This document shows, one piece after another, positions 27,050-35,695 of a stretch of DNA of 64,000 nt (its first letter is position 1; each line of letters begins with the position of its first letter). The position numbers and the translations under genes were made by a program. Source of the stretch: Marinobacter sp. SS5-14b (GTDB lineage: Bacteria > Pseudomonadota > Gammaproteobacteria > Pseudomonadales > Oleiphilaceae); contig NZ_JASSVM010000002.1 in the NCBI RefSeq assembly GCF_030541005.1, positions 496,001-560,000 of the forward strand. The letters are read 5' to 3'. The notes beneath the pieces were generated by a model. It saw only the letters and a list, made by a program, of their open reading frames with translations, was not told the origin of the DNA and did not search any database.

Positions 27050-27825
27050 GCGCCCGGTTTACCAACAAAGTGATGGTGATCACCGGCGCGGCTCAGGGCA
27101 TTGGCAAGCGGGTGGCCGAACTGGCCGCCGCCGAGGGTGGTCGCCTGGTGCTGGTGGACATCGCTGATGTGGTGCAGGGCGTAGCCGCGGAACTGCGTGA
27201 CCAGGGCGCTGAAGCCCTGGCCGTGCAGGCCAACCTGGAAACCTGGGAAGGCGCAGAAACGGTGATGGCGAAAGCCCACGCGCAGTATGGTCGCATCGAC
27301 ATCCTGATCAACAACGTGGGTGGCACCATCTGGGCCCAGCCGTTCGAACATTACCAGCCGGAGCAGATCCAGAAGGAAATCCAGCGCTCGCTGTTTCCCA
27401 CCTTGTGGTGTTGCCGGGCGGTGCTGCCTTACATGGTTGAGCAAAAGGGCGGCGCGATTGTGAACGTCTCGTCGGTTGCCACCCGTGGCCTGATGCGGGT
27501 GCCTTATGGCGCCGCCAAGGGCGGGGTCAATGCCTTGACGGTCAACCTGGCCTTTGAATACGCCGAACAGGGTATCCGGGTGAACGCAACGGCGCCGGGC
27601 GGCACCGAAGCACCACCCCGGCTGATCCCCCGCAACACCGAGGCCCAGGGCGAACAGGAGAAAGCCTGGTACCAGACTCTGATCGACCAGACCAATACCA
27701 GCAGCTTTATGCACCGCTACGGCACCCTGGATGAGCAGGCCGAGCCGATCCTGTTTCTGGCGTCAGACGCCGCCAGTTACATGACCGGGACCATCCTGCC
27801 GGTCGCCGGAGGCGACTGCGGCTAA
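27046..27825 (+). CDS. benD: 1,6-dihydroxycyclohexa-2,4-diene-1-carboxylate dehydrogenase
   Basis: A 259-residue short-chain dehydrogenase that oxidises and decarboxylates the benzoate dihydrodiol to catechol with NAD+. Visible are the cofactor motif VITGAAQGIGKRVAE (residue 10 on), NNVGG, the Ser in NVSSVA, and YGAAKGG with the catalytic Tyr and Lys (about residues 150-154). The ATG overlapping the benC stop is used; a longer in-frame start inside benC is implausible. It completes benABCD. Confidence 0.95.
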   Translation: MSARFTNKVMVITGAAQGIGKRVAELAAAEGGRLVLVDIADVVQGVAAELRDQGAEALAVQANLETWEGAETVMAKAHAQYGRIDILINNVGGTIWAQPFEHYQPEQIQKEIQRSLFPTLWCCRAVLPYMVEQKGGAIVNVSSVATRGLMRVPYGAAKGGVNALTVNLAFEYAEQGIRVNATAPGGTEAPPRLIPRNTEAQGEQEKAWYQTLIDQTNTSSFMHRYGTLDEQAEPILFLASDAASYMTGTILPVAGGDCG

Positions 27826-27871
27826 AACAACCCAGGTCCGAATACAAAAACAACACTCGGAGAAACAGATC

Positions 27872-29218
27872 ATGAGAAATATTGACGTCAACGACGTAAT
27901 TGATAATGCCAGTTTTACCCGGTTTCACTGGAAGGTGCTCTTCTGGTGCACGCTGATCATCATTTTCGACGGTTACGACCTGGTGATCTACGGTGTTGTG
28001 CTGCCGATCCTGATGGAGCAGTGGAACCTGAACCCCTACGTGGCCGGGCTGCTGGGCAGCAGCGCCCTGTTTGGCATGATGTTCGGAGCCATGGGCTTCG
28101 GTATGTTGTCGGATCGTCTGGGCCGCAAAAATGTGATCATCGGTTGCGTGGTGTTGTTCAGCGTTGCCACCGTGATCAACGGTTTTGCCACCACGCCCTG
28201 GCAATTCGGCATCATGCGCTTTATTGCCGGGCTCGGCATTGGTGGCGTGATGCCCAATGTGGTGTCGCTGATGAGTGAATACTCACCCGCGCGCATACGC
28301 AGCACCCTGGTGGCACTGATGTTCAGTGGCTATGCCGTGGGAGGCATGATGTCGGCCGGCCTGGGTATCTGGATCGTGCCGAACTTTGGCTGGGAAATCA
28401 TGTTTTATCTGGCTATCGTACCGTTGCTGATGCTGCCTTTTATGCTCAAGTATTTGCCCGAATCTGTGGCCTTTCTGATGGCGCAGAAGCGGGGCGATGA
28501 GGCCCGGAGTATCCTGACCGAAGTGGCACCCCATAAACACCTCAGCGATCAGGATGTGCTGGTGGTGCCGCCCGCGGGAAACAGCAAGGCCCCTGTGCTG
28601 GAGCTGTTTCGTGATGGCCGTGCCATGAGTACGGTGATGTTCTGGACGGCGTTCTTCTGCTGCCTCTTGATGGTTTATGCTCTGGGGTCCTGGTTGCCGA
28701 AACTGATGTCCAATGCCGGCTACGCCCTCAGCTCCAGCCTGATGTTTTTAATGGTGCTGAATGTGGGTGCCATTGTGGGCGCGGTGGGTGGAGGCTGGTT
28801 GGCGGATCGGCTGTCGCTGCGCTCGGTGCTGGTGTCGTTCTTTATTCTGGGCTCCGGATCACTGGTGCTGCTGGGGTATGAAAATCCGATGTGGCTGCTG
28901 TATACCCTGGTCGGCATTGCCGGTGCCACCACCATCGGCTCACAGATCTTGTTGTACGCATTTGTGGCCCAGTATTATCCCACCAGTATTCGCTCCACCG
29001 GCCTGGGCTGGGCTTCTGGAATCGGCCGAAACGGTGCCATTGTCGGGCCCATGCTTGGGGGTACCTTGTTGGCGCTGGCTTTGCCGCACCATCTGAACTT
29101 TCTGGCACTGGCGATTCCTGGTGCCATTGCTACCGTGGCCATTGCTCTGGTGGGCCGCCGTTTTGGTGTAAAGAATCCGCAGCCGGAGGGAGCCCGCTCG
29201 CTGGCAGCAAGCAATTGA
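27872..29218 (+). CDS. benK: benzoate MFS transporter
   Basis: A 448-residue, twelve-helix major facilitator of the aromatic acid:H+ symporter group. The signature FDGYDLVIYGVVLPILMEQW in the first helix carries the conserved acidic pair, and MFGAMGFGMLSDRLGRKNV is the loop 2-3 motif of the superfamily. It follows benD after 46 bases with GGAG upstream and ends before a good terminator, so it probably closes the catBCA-benABCDK transcript. Benzoate as substrate is inferred from context and BenK/PcaK similarity. Confidence 0.92.
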   Translation: MRNIDVNDVIDNASFTRFHWKVLFWCTLIIIFDGYDLVIYGVVLPILMEQWNLNPYVAGLLGSSALFGMMFGAMGFGMLSDRLGRKNVIIGCVVLFSVATVINGFATTPWQFGIMRFIAGLGIGGVMPNVVSLMSEYSPARIRSTLVALMFSGYAVGGMMSAGLGIWIVPNFGWEIMFYLAIVPLLMLPFMLKYLPESVAFLMAQKRGDEARSILTEVAPHKHLSDQDVLVVPPAGNSKAPVLELFRDGRAMSTVMFWTAFFCCLLMVYALGSWLPKLMSNAGYALSSSLMFLMVLNVGAIVGAVGGGWLADRLSLRSVLVSFFILGSGSLVLLGYENPMWLLYTLVGIAGATTIGSQILLYAFVAQYYPTSIRSTGLGWASGIGRNGAIVGPMLGGTLLALALPHHLNFLALAIPGAIATVAIALVGRRFGVKNPQPEGARSLAASN

Positions 29219-29270
29219 TCGGAATGCGTTGATCGATCGTGGGGGACACAGTCAGTCGAACCCCTCTTTG

Positions 29271-29300
29271 CCCCGGCACGTTTGTGTGCGGGGTCTTTTT
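29271..29300 (+). terminator. rho-independent terminator after benK
   Basis: CCCCGGCAC pairs with GTGCGGGG (one bulge) and is followed by TCTTTTT, 52 bases after the benK stop. It separates benK from benE, so benE may have its own promoter or depend on read-through. Confidence 0.75.
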
Positions 29301-29341
29301 CGTATTCAAGGCAAGGTGATCAAAAACAATAAGGTTCCGAT

Positions 29342-30514
29342 ATGAGGCGTTTCGCGCACGATCTTTCCCTGCCGGCTGTCGTCGCCGGGTTTCTGGCGGT
29401 ACTGGTGTCTTACTCCGGGCCGCTGGCGATCTTTTTCCAGGCCGGTGCCAGTGCCGGTATTTCGACGGAGATGATGACCTCCTGGGTGTGGGCCATTTCA
29501 ATGGGTGCCGCGGTGTCTGGCATTATCCTGTCGCTGTGGCTCAAGGCACCGGTGGTCACGGCCTGGTCGGCGCCAGGCACCGCCTTGCTGGTTACCCTGT
29601 TTCCTGAGCTGTCCCTGAATGAGGCCATAGGGGCCTATATCACCGCCGCGATCATTATCTTTCTGATCGGTGTTTCGGGCACCTTTGACACCATCGTGCG
29701 TGCCATTCCCAAGGGCATTGCCGCAGGCATGATGGCCGGTATCCTGTTTCAATTCGGGGTGGGTGCTTTCACCGCCATCGAAACCACGCCGGCACTGGCC
29801 ATTGGCATGCTGGTGTCTTATGTGGTGTTTCGCCGATTACTTCCCAAGTACACCCTGGTGCTGTTGCTGATCACCGGTGTGGTGCTGGCGGTATGGCTGG
29901 AAGGCGCGTCGCTGTCTGGCGTGCGCTGGAGCCTGGCGGTGCCGCAATTCATCCAGCCGGAATGGTCCCTGGGTTCGACCCTGAGCCTGGCAATTCCGCT
30001 GGTGTTGGTGAGTCTCACCGGTCAGTTCCTGCCGGGCATGGCAATCCTTCAGTCTGCCGGGTATCGGGTCAAGGCCAAGCCCGTCATTGCGGTGACCAGC
30101 CTGGTGTCGTTGCCGGTGGCGGTTTTTGGCGGCATTACCACCGTGGTAGCGGCCATTACAGCGGCCATCTGCACCGGTAAGGATGCCCACGAAGACCCGT
30201 CAAGGCGCTATGTGGCTGGCGTGTTCAACGGCGTGTTCTATCTGGTGGGAGGTTTGTTTGCCGGTACCATTGTCAGCCTGTTCACTTCGCTGCCCGCTGC
30301 TTTCATTGCGGTGCTGGCTGGATTGGCGTTGCTGGGGGCAATCTCCGGCAATCTGCACGCCGCTCTGGAGGACGCCAGCCACCGGGAGGCATCGTTAATT
30401 GCCTTTGTTGTGACGGCGTCCGGCATGTCGTTGTACGGCCTGTCGTCGGCTTTCTGGGGGGTGGTGATCGGCTACGGCTGCTATCGGGTACTCAACAGCC
30501 GCGCCGGAAAATAG
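29342..30514 (+). CDS. benE: benzoate/H+ symporter BenE
   Basis: A 390-residue inner-membrane protein of the BenE family with about twelve hydrophobic segments. Recognisable are SYSGPLAIFFQAGASAGIS near the N-terminus, VTAWSAPGTALLVTLFP, the central LVSLTGQFLPGMAILQSAGY and GKDAHEDPSRRYVAGVFNGVFY. It provides a second route for benzoate beside benK. It lies on the same strand after the benK terminator. A minus-strand DJ-1 family gene follows, convergent with a 17-base gap. Confidence 0.92.
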   Translation: MRRFAHDLSLPAVVAGFLAVLVSYSGPLAIFFQAGASAGISTEMMTSWVWAISMGAAVSGIILSLWLKAPVVTAWSAPGTALLVTLFPELSLNEAIGAYITAAIIIFLIGVSGTFDTIVRAIPKGIAAGMMAGILFQFGVGAFTAIETTPALAIGMLVSYVVFRRLLPKYTLVLLLITGVVLAVWLEGASLSGVRWSLAVPQFIQPEWSLGSTLSLAIPLVLVSLTGQFLPGMAILQSAGYRVKAKPVIAVTSLVSLPVAVFGGITTVVAAITAAICTGKDAHEDPSRRYVAGVFNGVFYLVGGLFAGTIVSLFTSLPAAFIAVLAGLALLGAISGNLHAALEDASHREASLIAFVVTASGMSLYGLSSAFWGVVIGYGCYRVLNSRAGK

Positions 30515-30531
30515 ACCGAAAGGCCGGGTGG

Positions 30532-31215
30532 CTAGCCTTCCTGCAGCGCTTGTAGAACAGCTTTCGCTGCGCCTTCGGAGGATGCCGGGTTCTGGCCCGT
30601 GATCAGGTTGCCGTCCACCACAATGTGCGGGGCCCAGTCGTCACCGCGGCTGTACCGGGCATTGTTCTGCTTCAGCATGTCTTCCAGCAGGAAGGGCACG
30701 ATGTTAGTGAGCTGCACCGCTTCTTCCTCGGAGTTGCTGAAACCGGTGACCTCACGACCGCCGACGATGTTCTGGTCGGGCTTTACAAACACATTCTTGA
30801 ACACCGCTGGGGCATGGCACACGGCGCCGATGACCTTGTCTTGTTCGTAGGCGGCTTTGATCAGCGCAACGGACTTTTCGTCGTTGGCCAGATCCCACAG
30901 CGGCCCATGGCCACCCGGGTAGAAGATGGCGTCGAACTGGTTCATGTCCACATCAGCCAGTTTTTTGGTGCTGGCCAGCATTTCTTTGGCGTGGGAGTCT
31001 GCCATGAAACGGCGAGTGGAGTCGGTCAGTGCGTCTTCGGCTTCGCTGTTCGGGTCAACCGGCGGCTGTCCGCCTTTGGGTGAGGCCAGGGTTATGCTGG
31101 CGCCGGCGTCTTTGAAGACAAAGAATGGTGCAGTGAATTCTTCCAGCCAGAAGCCGGTTTTGTGGCCGGTGTCGCCCATCTGGTCGTGTGAGGTCAGTAC
31201 CATCAGAATGTTCAT
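30532..31215 (-). CDS. DJ-1/PfpI family protein, Hsp31-like glutamine amidotransferase fold
   Basis: A 227-residue class I glutamine amidotransferase-like protein of the DJ-1/PfpI superfamily. The nucleophilic-elbow Cys is in VIGAVCHAPAVF (about residue 134), with the conserved Glu likely in GFWLEEFTAP and YPGGHGPLWDL preceding it. Hsp31-type members act as glyoxalases (no glutathione needed) and have been linked to protein repair; the activity here is not determined. A GGAGG ribosome-binding site precedes ATG 31215. It stands alone, convergent with benE. Confidence 0.88.
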   Translation of the reverse strand: MNILMVLTSHDQMGDTGHKTGFWLEEFTAPFFVFKDAGASITLASPKGGQPPVDPNSEAEDALTDSTRRFMADSHAKEMLASTKKLADVDMNQFDAIFYPGGHGPLWDLANDEKSVALIKAAYEQDKVIGAVCHAPAVFKNVFVKPDQNIVGGREVTGFSNSEEEAVQLTNIVPFLLEDMLKQNNARYSRGDDWAPHIVVDGNLITGQNPASSEGAAKAVLQALQEG

Positions 31216-31401
31216 AGGATTCGATCCTCCTGTCGGGAATCGGAAGTGAATTGTCGGGCGTTACCCGTAAGAGGTTGTGACGATCGATTGGAAATTCAAC
31301 AGGGATACGGAAACTTGGGATGAATGGATGTCTCAAGGGTCTATACTGGAATCACAGGCAACGCACTTGACGGGTGAGAGCGGGCAGGGAATGAAAGAGC
31401 A

Positions 31402-32169
31402 ATGAAGAGAGTCATAGTAAGGCCTTTGCTGGTCCTGCTTTTGTGGTTGGCGCCGGGGGTATTGTGGGCGCAACAGGGCACCGAAACCGTGGCGCCCCTG
31501 ACCGTGATTGTGGGTGTGGACCATGCGCCGCCCTACCGGATACTGGAGCCGTCCCGTAAAACGGGATTGTATCTGGAGATTTTCGAGGAGATTGCTGACC
31601 GGTTGGGCTGGACCGTTCAATACCGGGAGGCGCCATTCCGTCGGCTTCAGTTGATGTTGCAGAAGGGTGAAATCGACATGATGTTGGGTCTGGTGCGCAC
31701 GAACGAGCGCGAACAGAACCTGGAGTTTGTGGCGCCGGCTTTTCCGCCTGAACGGCGTTTGTTTTTCTACCTGGATGACCAAAATCGCATTGATCGCTAT
31801 GGCGATCTTGGTGACAAGTCGATTGGGGTGCTTGAAGGCGCGACCTACTTCAGGCGTTTTGATCAGGATGAAACCTTGGCGAAAGAGTCCGCAGCGCGTT
31901 ATGAAAATCTCATGCTGATGATGCAGAAGGGTCGGGTGGATGTGGTCATTGCCCCTGAGTTGGTGGGGCTTTATACGGCCCGAAAACTGGGGCTGGACGC
32001 CAGGGTTTCACCCTTTTTTGTGCCGGGTGAGCGCTCCTGGATTGTTCTGTCCGAGCAGTCCCCCGCAACTCCCTATGCCGATGACATCAGAGCCGCTCTG
32101 AAACTGGTTGAGCAAGAGGGTATCCGGGAGAGCCTCTTGCTCCGTTACCTGGAACAGCCGGAGCGTTAA
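31402..32169 (+). CDS. periplasmic family-3 solute-binding protein, no transporter partner
   Basis: A 255-residue secreted binding protein of the amino-acid (SBP_bac_3) type. Residues 1-25 form a signal peptide (charged start, hydrophobic core LLVLLLWLAPGVLWA). The mature part begins with a first strand (VIVGVDHAPPYRI), then LYLEIFEEIADRLGW and GEIDMMLGLVRTNERE. No permease or ATPase gene is near. Such free-standing members often serve signalling or an unlinked system. A -10-like TATACT lies about 50 bases upstream. The ligand is unknown. Confidence 0.82.
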   Translation: MKRVIVRPLLVLLLWLAPGVLWAQQGTETVAPLTVIVGVDHAPPYRILEPSRKTGLYLEIFEEIADRLGWTVQYREAPFRRLQLMLQKGEIDMMLGLVRTNEREQNLEFVAPAFPPERRLFFYLDDQNRIDRYGDLGDKSIGVLEGATYFRRFDQDETLAKESAARYENLMLMMQKGRVDVVIAPELVGLYTARKLGLDARVSPFFVPGERSWIVLSEQSPATPYADDIRAALKLVEQEGIRESLLLRYLEQPER

Positions 32170-32259
32170 TCCACGGGTTGCAACGGGTGCCGGTGCGCGG
32201 GAACTTAGTAAGCTTACGGTTGTCTTGAGCCAGATCTGCATTTGAGGAATGACGCTGAC

Positions 32260-32946
32260 ATGACAACCATCCGGTTATGGGATCTGCCCACTCGCCTGTT
32301 CCACTGGCTCCTGGTGCTTGCGGTTACGGGTTCGGTGATAACGATCAAGTCTGGCATGCCGGAATGGCACGAGCGGTCAGGCTTGCTGGTAATTGGCCTT
32401 CTGGGTTTCCGGATTATCTGGGGCTTTACTGGCTCGACCTACGCCCGATTTAGCGTTTTCATTGCTGGCCCCAAAACGATCATGGCTTATCTGCGTGGCC
32501 AGTGGCAGGGCGTGGGGCACAATCCATTGGGAGCCTTGTCGGTGCTGGCACTGATGGCTCTGTTCGGCGTTCAGGCGGTTACCGGTCTGTTTGCCAATGA
32601 CGACATTGCCTTCAACGGACCGTTGTACCCGTTGGTGTCTTCGGCCTGGAGCGATACCCTGAGCAGCTGGCATCGGCAGACCGAATGGTACCTGTACGGT
32701 CTCGTCGCCTTGCACGTGCTGGCAGTGGTGTTCTATTCGAAAGTCAAAAAAGACAACCTGCTCAAGCCCATGATCACAGGCCGGAAGACGGTAAAGGCCG
32801 GCCTGGCGGACGATGCCAGAGGGGGCGGTACTGTCGCGTTTACGTTGTCGCTGATACTGGCTTTGGTGGTGGTCGCAGGTGCCAGTGGCTGGTTTGTATC
32901 ACCACCACCGGCACCGGAACCAGCACCCCAGAATCTGGGGTGGTAA
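32260..32946 (+). CDS. cytochrome b561-family membrane protein
   Basis: A 228-residue diheme-type cytochrome b of the Ni/Fe-hydrogenase b561 family, with about four or five membrane helices. Motifs are RLFHWLLVLAVTG near the N-terminus (heme His), RIIWGFTGSTYARF, and WHRQTEWYLYGLVALHVLAVVFYSKVKKDNL, giving the remaining axial His candidates. It ends in a Pro-rich tail. ATG 32260 fits the family start; the TTG at 32242 adds an unrelated leader. It converges on a cytochrome c' gene with a 14-base gap. Such pairs of cytochrome b561 and small cytochrome c are common, so an electron-transfer partnership is plausible. Confidence 0.88.
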   Translation: MTTIRLWDLPTRLFHWLLVLAVTGSVITIKSGMPEWHERSGLLVIGLLGFRIIWGFTGSTYARFSVFIAGPKTIMAYLRGQWQGVGHNPLGALSVLALMALFGVQAVTGLFANDDIAFNGPLYPLVSSAWSDTLSSWHRQTEWYLYGLVALHVLAVVFYSKVKKDNLLKPMITGRKTVKAGLADDARGGGTVAFTLSLILALVVVAGASGWFVSPPPAPEPAPQNLGW

Positions 32947-32960
32947 GCCGAAGGCGCGAA

Positions 32961-33425
32961 TTACTTGGCGCGGAAGTTGTCGTGGCAGGCCTTGCAGGTC
33001 TCGCCCACGGCCGCAAACTGGCGGGCCAGAGCGGCTTTGTCGCCAGTGGCGGCTACTTCCTGCAGTTTGTTGGCTTCACGGCCAAAGTTCATGCCGACTT
33101 CCCGGGCTTTTTCCGGTTGCTGGAAAAAGTCAGGTTTCAGGCGAGTGTTTTCAGCCTTGTCGAGGGTTGATTCCGGGCTGTAGAGCGCACCCATCCCCGA
33201 GTTGGCAACGGCAGCAATGGCGTTGGCGGCGGCTTTCATCTGTTCGGCATTGAAGGCCACGTCACCATCCACCGCCTGGGCCTTGATCTTGCCCATATTC
33301 CAGGACATAAACTGGTACGCCGCCTGGCGGGCTTCAATCTGGTCTTCAACACTCATTTGGGCGGCTGAGGGCATGGCAAAAGATACAGCCAGAACGGTTG
33401 CGGATATCAGGCCGGTTTTTTTCAT
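32961..33425 (-). CDS. cytochrome c' (four-helix-bundle c-type cytochrome)
   Basis: A periplasmic heme protein of 154 residues including a signal peptide of about 22 residues ending PSAAQ. The C-terminal heme motif CKACHDNFRAK is in the position typical for cytochrome c' and the rest is helical (EARQAAYQFMSWNMGKIKAQ). Cytochromes c' bind NO and CO and are often linked to NO tolerance. It is transcribed toward the cytochrome b561 gene. The start ATG 33425 follows a GAGAGGG-type ribosome-binding site. Confidence 0.92.
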   Translation of the reverse strand: MKKTGLISATVLAVSFAMPSAAQMSVEDQIEARQAAYQFMSWNMGKIKAQAVDGDVAFNAEQMKAAANAIAAVANSGMGALYSPESTLDKAENTRLKPDFFQQPEKAREVGMNFGREANKLQEVAATGDKAALARQFAAVGETCKACHDNFRAK

Positions 33426-33562
33426 ATCAGGTCCCTCTCATTTGGTCGGATTGGTTGTTGAGCAAAAATGCTCTATAAAGGTTTGGTTGTGAGCATCCTA
33501 TCTGTATAGACTCATGCCTGACAGATATAAGAGCCTAAAGTTCAATCCGGAGATATTCCACC

Positions 33563-33991
33563 ATGGCAATATGGACAGTAACCCCAGATCTTGACCAGAT
33601 GATGGCAGCGAGCAAAAACACCGCCGTCAGTCACATGGGTATTGAATACCTTGAAGTTGGCGACGATTACGTAAAAGGCCGCATGCCGGTTGACGAGCGC
33701 ACAGTGCAGCCGTTTGGCATTCTGCACGGGGGATCTTCGGTACTGCTGGCTGAAACGCTGGGCAGTATGGCTGCCAATTGTTGCCTGAAAGCCGAGAATA
33801 CCGTGGCTGTGGGGCTGGACATCAACGCCAATCACATCCGCCCGGTCACCGGTGGCTGGGTATACGGCACCGCCCGCGCCCAGCACATTGGCAGCACCAC
33901 CCAGGTGTGGGAAATCCGGCTGGAGAATGAGCAGGGCAAGCTGACCTGTATTTCACGGCTGACGATGGCGGTGACGAAGCGGCCCGGGTAA
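33563..33991 (+). CDS. hotdog-fold acyl-CoA thioesterase (PaaI/YdiI type)
   Basis: A 142-residue thioesterase of the 4-hydroxybenzoyl-CoA/PaaI superfamily. The core motif is RTVQPFGILHGGSSVLLAETLGS, where HGG and the following Glu form the active site, then NHIRPVTGGWVYGTARAQHIG. Closest character is YdiI/MenI-type enzymes (1,4-dihydroxy-2-naphthoyl-CoA or general acyl-CoA). The substrate cannot be set from the sequence. The gene stands alone with GGAG upstream. Confidence 0.88.
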   Translation: MAIWTVTPDLDQMMAASKNTAVSHMGIEYLEVGDDYVKGRMPVDERTVQPFGILHGGSSVLLAETLGSMAANCCLKAENTVAVGLDINANHIRPVTGGWVYGTARAQHIGSTTQVWEIRLENEQGKLTCISRLTMAVTKRPG

Positions 33992-34094
33992 TCGGACGGC
34001 AGGGTTTCTTGCCTAAGCTTGATGGATATCAAGATTTAAGCCGGATGGCGGTAACCCGGAGTATCCCCCTCTGCTTTGGCCTTCAGCCCAGAGG

Positions 34095-35060
34095 TCAGGT
34101 GATGTGGTCTGTATCCATTCTCACCCGGCCCCGGCCGAGGTCTTTGGCGTTGTACAGTGCCCGGTCTGCCCTGTTAAGCAGGTCTTCAAGCCGGTGATCA
34201 TTTACTGACAGCACGGTAATGCCAAAACTGGCACTGGGTTGGATGGTATGACCCTGGTGCGCGACGGTCAGAGCCTTTAGCAGATCCAGCACGCGCTCGG
34301 CGAGTTCCCGTGCTTTCTGTGCGCCGGTTTCCGGCAGTAACAGAGCAAATTCCTCGCCACCCATTCGGGCTACAATGTCAGATTCTCTGACTCTCTCCTG
34401 TAGCACGGCGGCAACCTGTCTGAGCACTTCGTCCCCGGCATCGTGGCCGTAGGTGTCGTTTACCTGTTTGAAAAAATCCAGATCCATCATGATCAGAGCC
34501 ATGGGGGATTGATGGCGGCGGGCCTGGCTCAGCAACAGGCCGCCAAACTCGAAGAAGGCCCGGCGGTTGTGCAGGCGGGTCAGTTCATCGGTGAGCGCCG
34601 CCGCCCGGGCTTTTTCGTGAGCCTCATGCAGTTCCAGCTCCATCTGCTTTCGGTCGGTTATGTCGGTGGCAATCTCCAGTCGCACCAGCCGGCCGTCCGT
34701 CCAGCGAATGGCCTGGTCCCGACACTGGTACCAGCGTTGATCGAGCTGGTTCTGGAATTCCCAGACATGGGGCGGGTTCGGTTGTCCGTCGCTGGATACC
34801 AGCAGGTGATTGGTGCAAAAGTTACAGGGGCCGTCGCTATCCTGAAGTACTTGCCAGCATTTGCGGCCGCCAATGTGGCCCCAGATCCGCCGACCATAGG
34901 CGTTCATATACAACAGCTCATAGGTTTCGAAGTCAGACACGTAAACCAGTGCGTCGAGATTATCCAGTACCGCCTGGAGTCCTTCGACGGAGGTGCCGGC
35001 ATCTGATGTCGGTTTGTCCGGTCGAGCTGGCAGATTGAGGGATGGTATACCGCGTTCCAT
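34095..35060 (-). CDS. PAS-GGDEF diguanylate cyclase
   Basis: A cytoplasmic 321-residue protein that should make cyclic di-GMP. A PAS domain spans about residues 27-150, and the GGDEF domain residues 160-315 with the active motif GGEEF and a product-inhibition RxxD site (RESD) five residues before it. The PAS domain holds a Cys cluster (GRKCWQVL, then GPCNFCTNHLL), which could bind a metal or sense redox state. The ATG at 35060 starts MERGIPSL. No phosphodiesterase domain is present. Confidence 0.92.
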   Translation of the reverse strand: MERGIPSLNLPARPDKPTSDAGTSVEGLQAVLDNLDALVYVSDFETYELLYMNAYGRRIWGHIGGRKCWQVLQDSDGPCNFCTNHLLVSSDGQPNPPHVWEFQNQLDQRWYQCRDQAIRWTDGRLVRLEIATDITDRKQMELELHEAHEKARAAALTDELTRLHNRRAFFEFGGLLLSQARRHQSPMALIMMDLDFFKQVNDTYGHDAGDEVLRQVAAVLQERVRESDIVARMGGEEFALLLPETGAQKARELAERVLDLLKALTVAHQGHTIQPSASFGITVLSVNDHRLEDLLNRADRALYNAKDLGRGRVRMDTDHIT

Positions 35061-35223
35061 TGGTTTTTATCTTCGTTCGGTTTTTAGTCAATGTGGTTTT
35101 GAGTATGGCGCCTTAGGCCGTCGCCTGCATCCGGAACCTGTCGTAGTCTTCGGCTTGTACCTATGTTTGCCGGGTGGCTTGATAGTATTCTGGCTTTGAA
35201 TTACCAGAGAGACGACCCCTGAT

Positions 35224-35688
35224 ATGAACACAGAGCGCGACCTTGACCAGTGCCCCTGCGGCAGCGGTATTGCCTATTCGGGCTGTTGTCAGCGATGGCA
35301 CGCTGGTGCGCCCGCGCCGGATCCCGAGGCGTTGATGCGCTCACGCTATACCGCGTATGTGTTGAAAAATGAACCTTATCTTCTTGATACCTGGCACTTC
35401 AGCACCCGACCCCGTGACCTGGATCTTGAGACCTCACCTTACTGGGTATCCCTGAGGATCATCAGCAGTGCTGATGAAGGGAGCCGGGGCCGTGTCCACT
35501 TCCGGGCGAGCTATCAAGCTGGCTCGGGTTGGGGTTACCTGGAGGAGATTTCGCAGTTTGTGAAAGAGGGTGGTCAGTGGCTCTATCTGGAGGGCGAGAC
35601 GAGCGAAGGGGTGCTTAAGCCGGGGCGCAACGAGCCTTGCCCGTGTGGCAGCGGTGGAAAATATAAATCCTGTTGTTTACGCCGGTGA
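35224..35688 (+). CDS. ychJ: YchJ family protein (SEC-C motifs, UPF0225)
   Basis: A 154-residue protein with a zinc-binding SEC-C motif at each end (CPCGSGIAYSGCC at residues 10-22 and CPCGSGGKYKSCC at the C-terminus) around an NTF2-like middle (LMRSRYTAYVLKNEPYLLDTWH). The function of YchJ is not established. It runs seven bases before rarD and the two are probably co-transcribed with the DUF3565 gene. Confidence 0.93.
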   Translation: MNTERDLDQCPCGSGIAYSGCCQRWHAGAPAPDPEALMRSRYTAYVLKNEPYLLDTWHFSTRPRDLDLETSPYWVSLRIISSADEGSRGRVHFRASYQAGSGWGYLEEISQFVKEGGQWLYLEGETSEGVLKPGRNEPCPCGSGGKYKSCCLRR

Positions 35689-35695
35689 ATCACTT

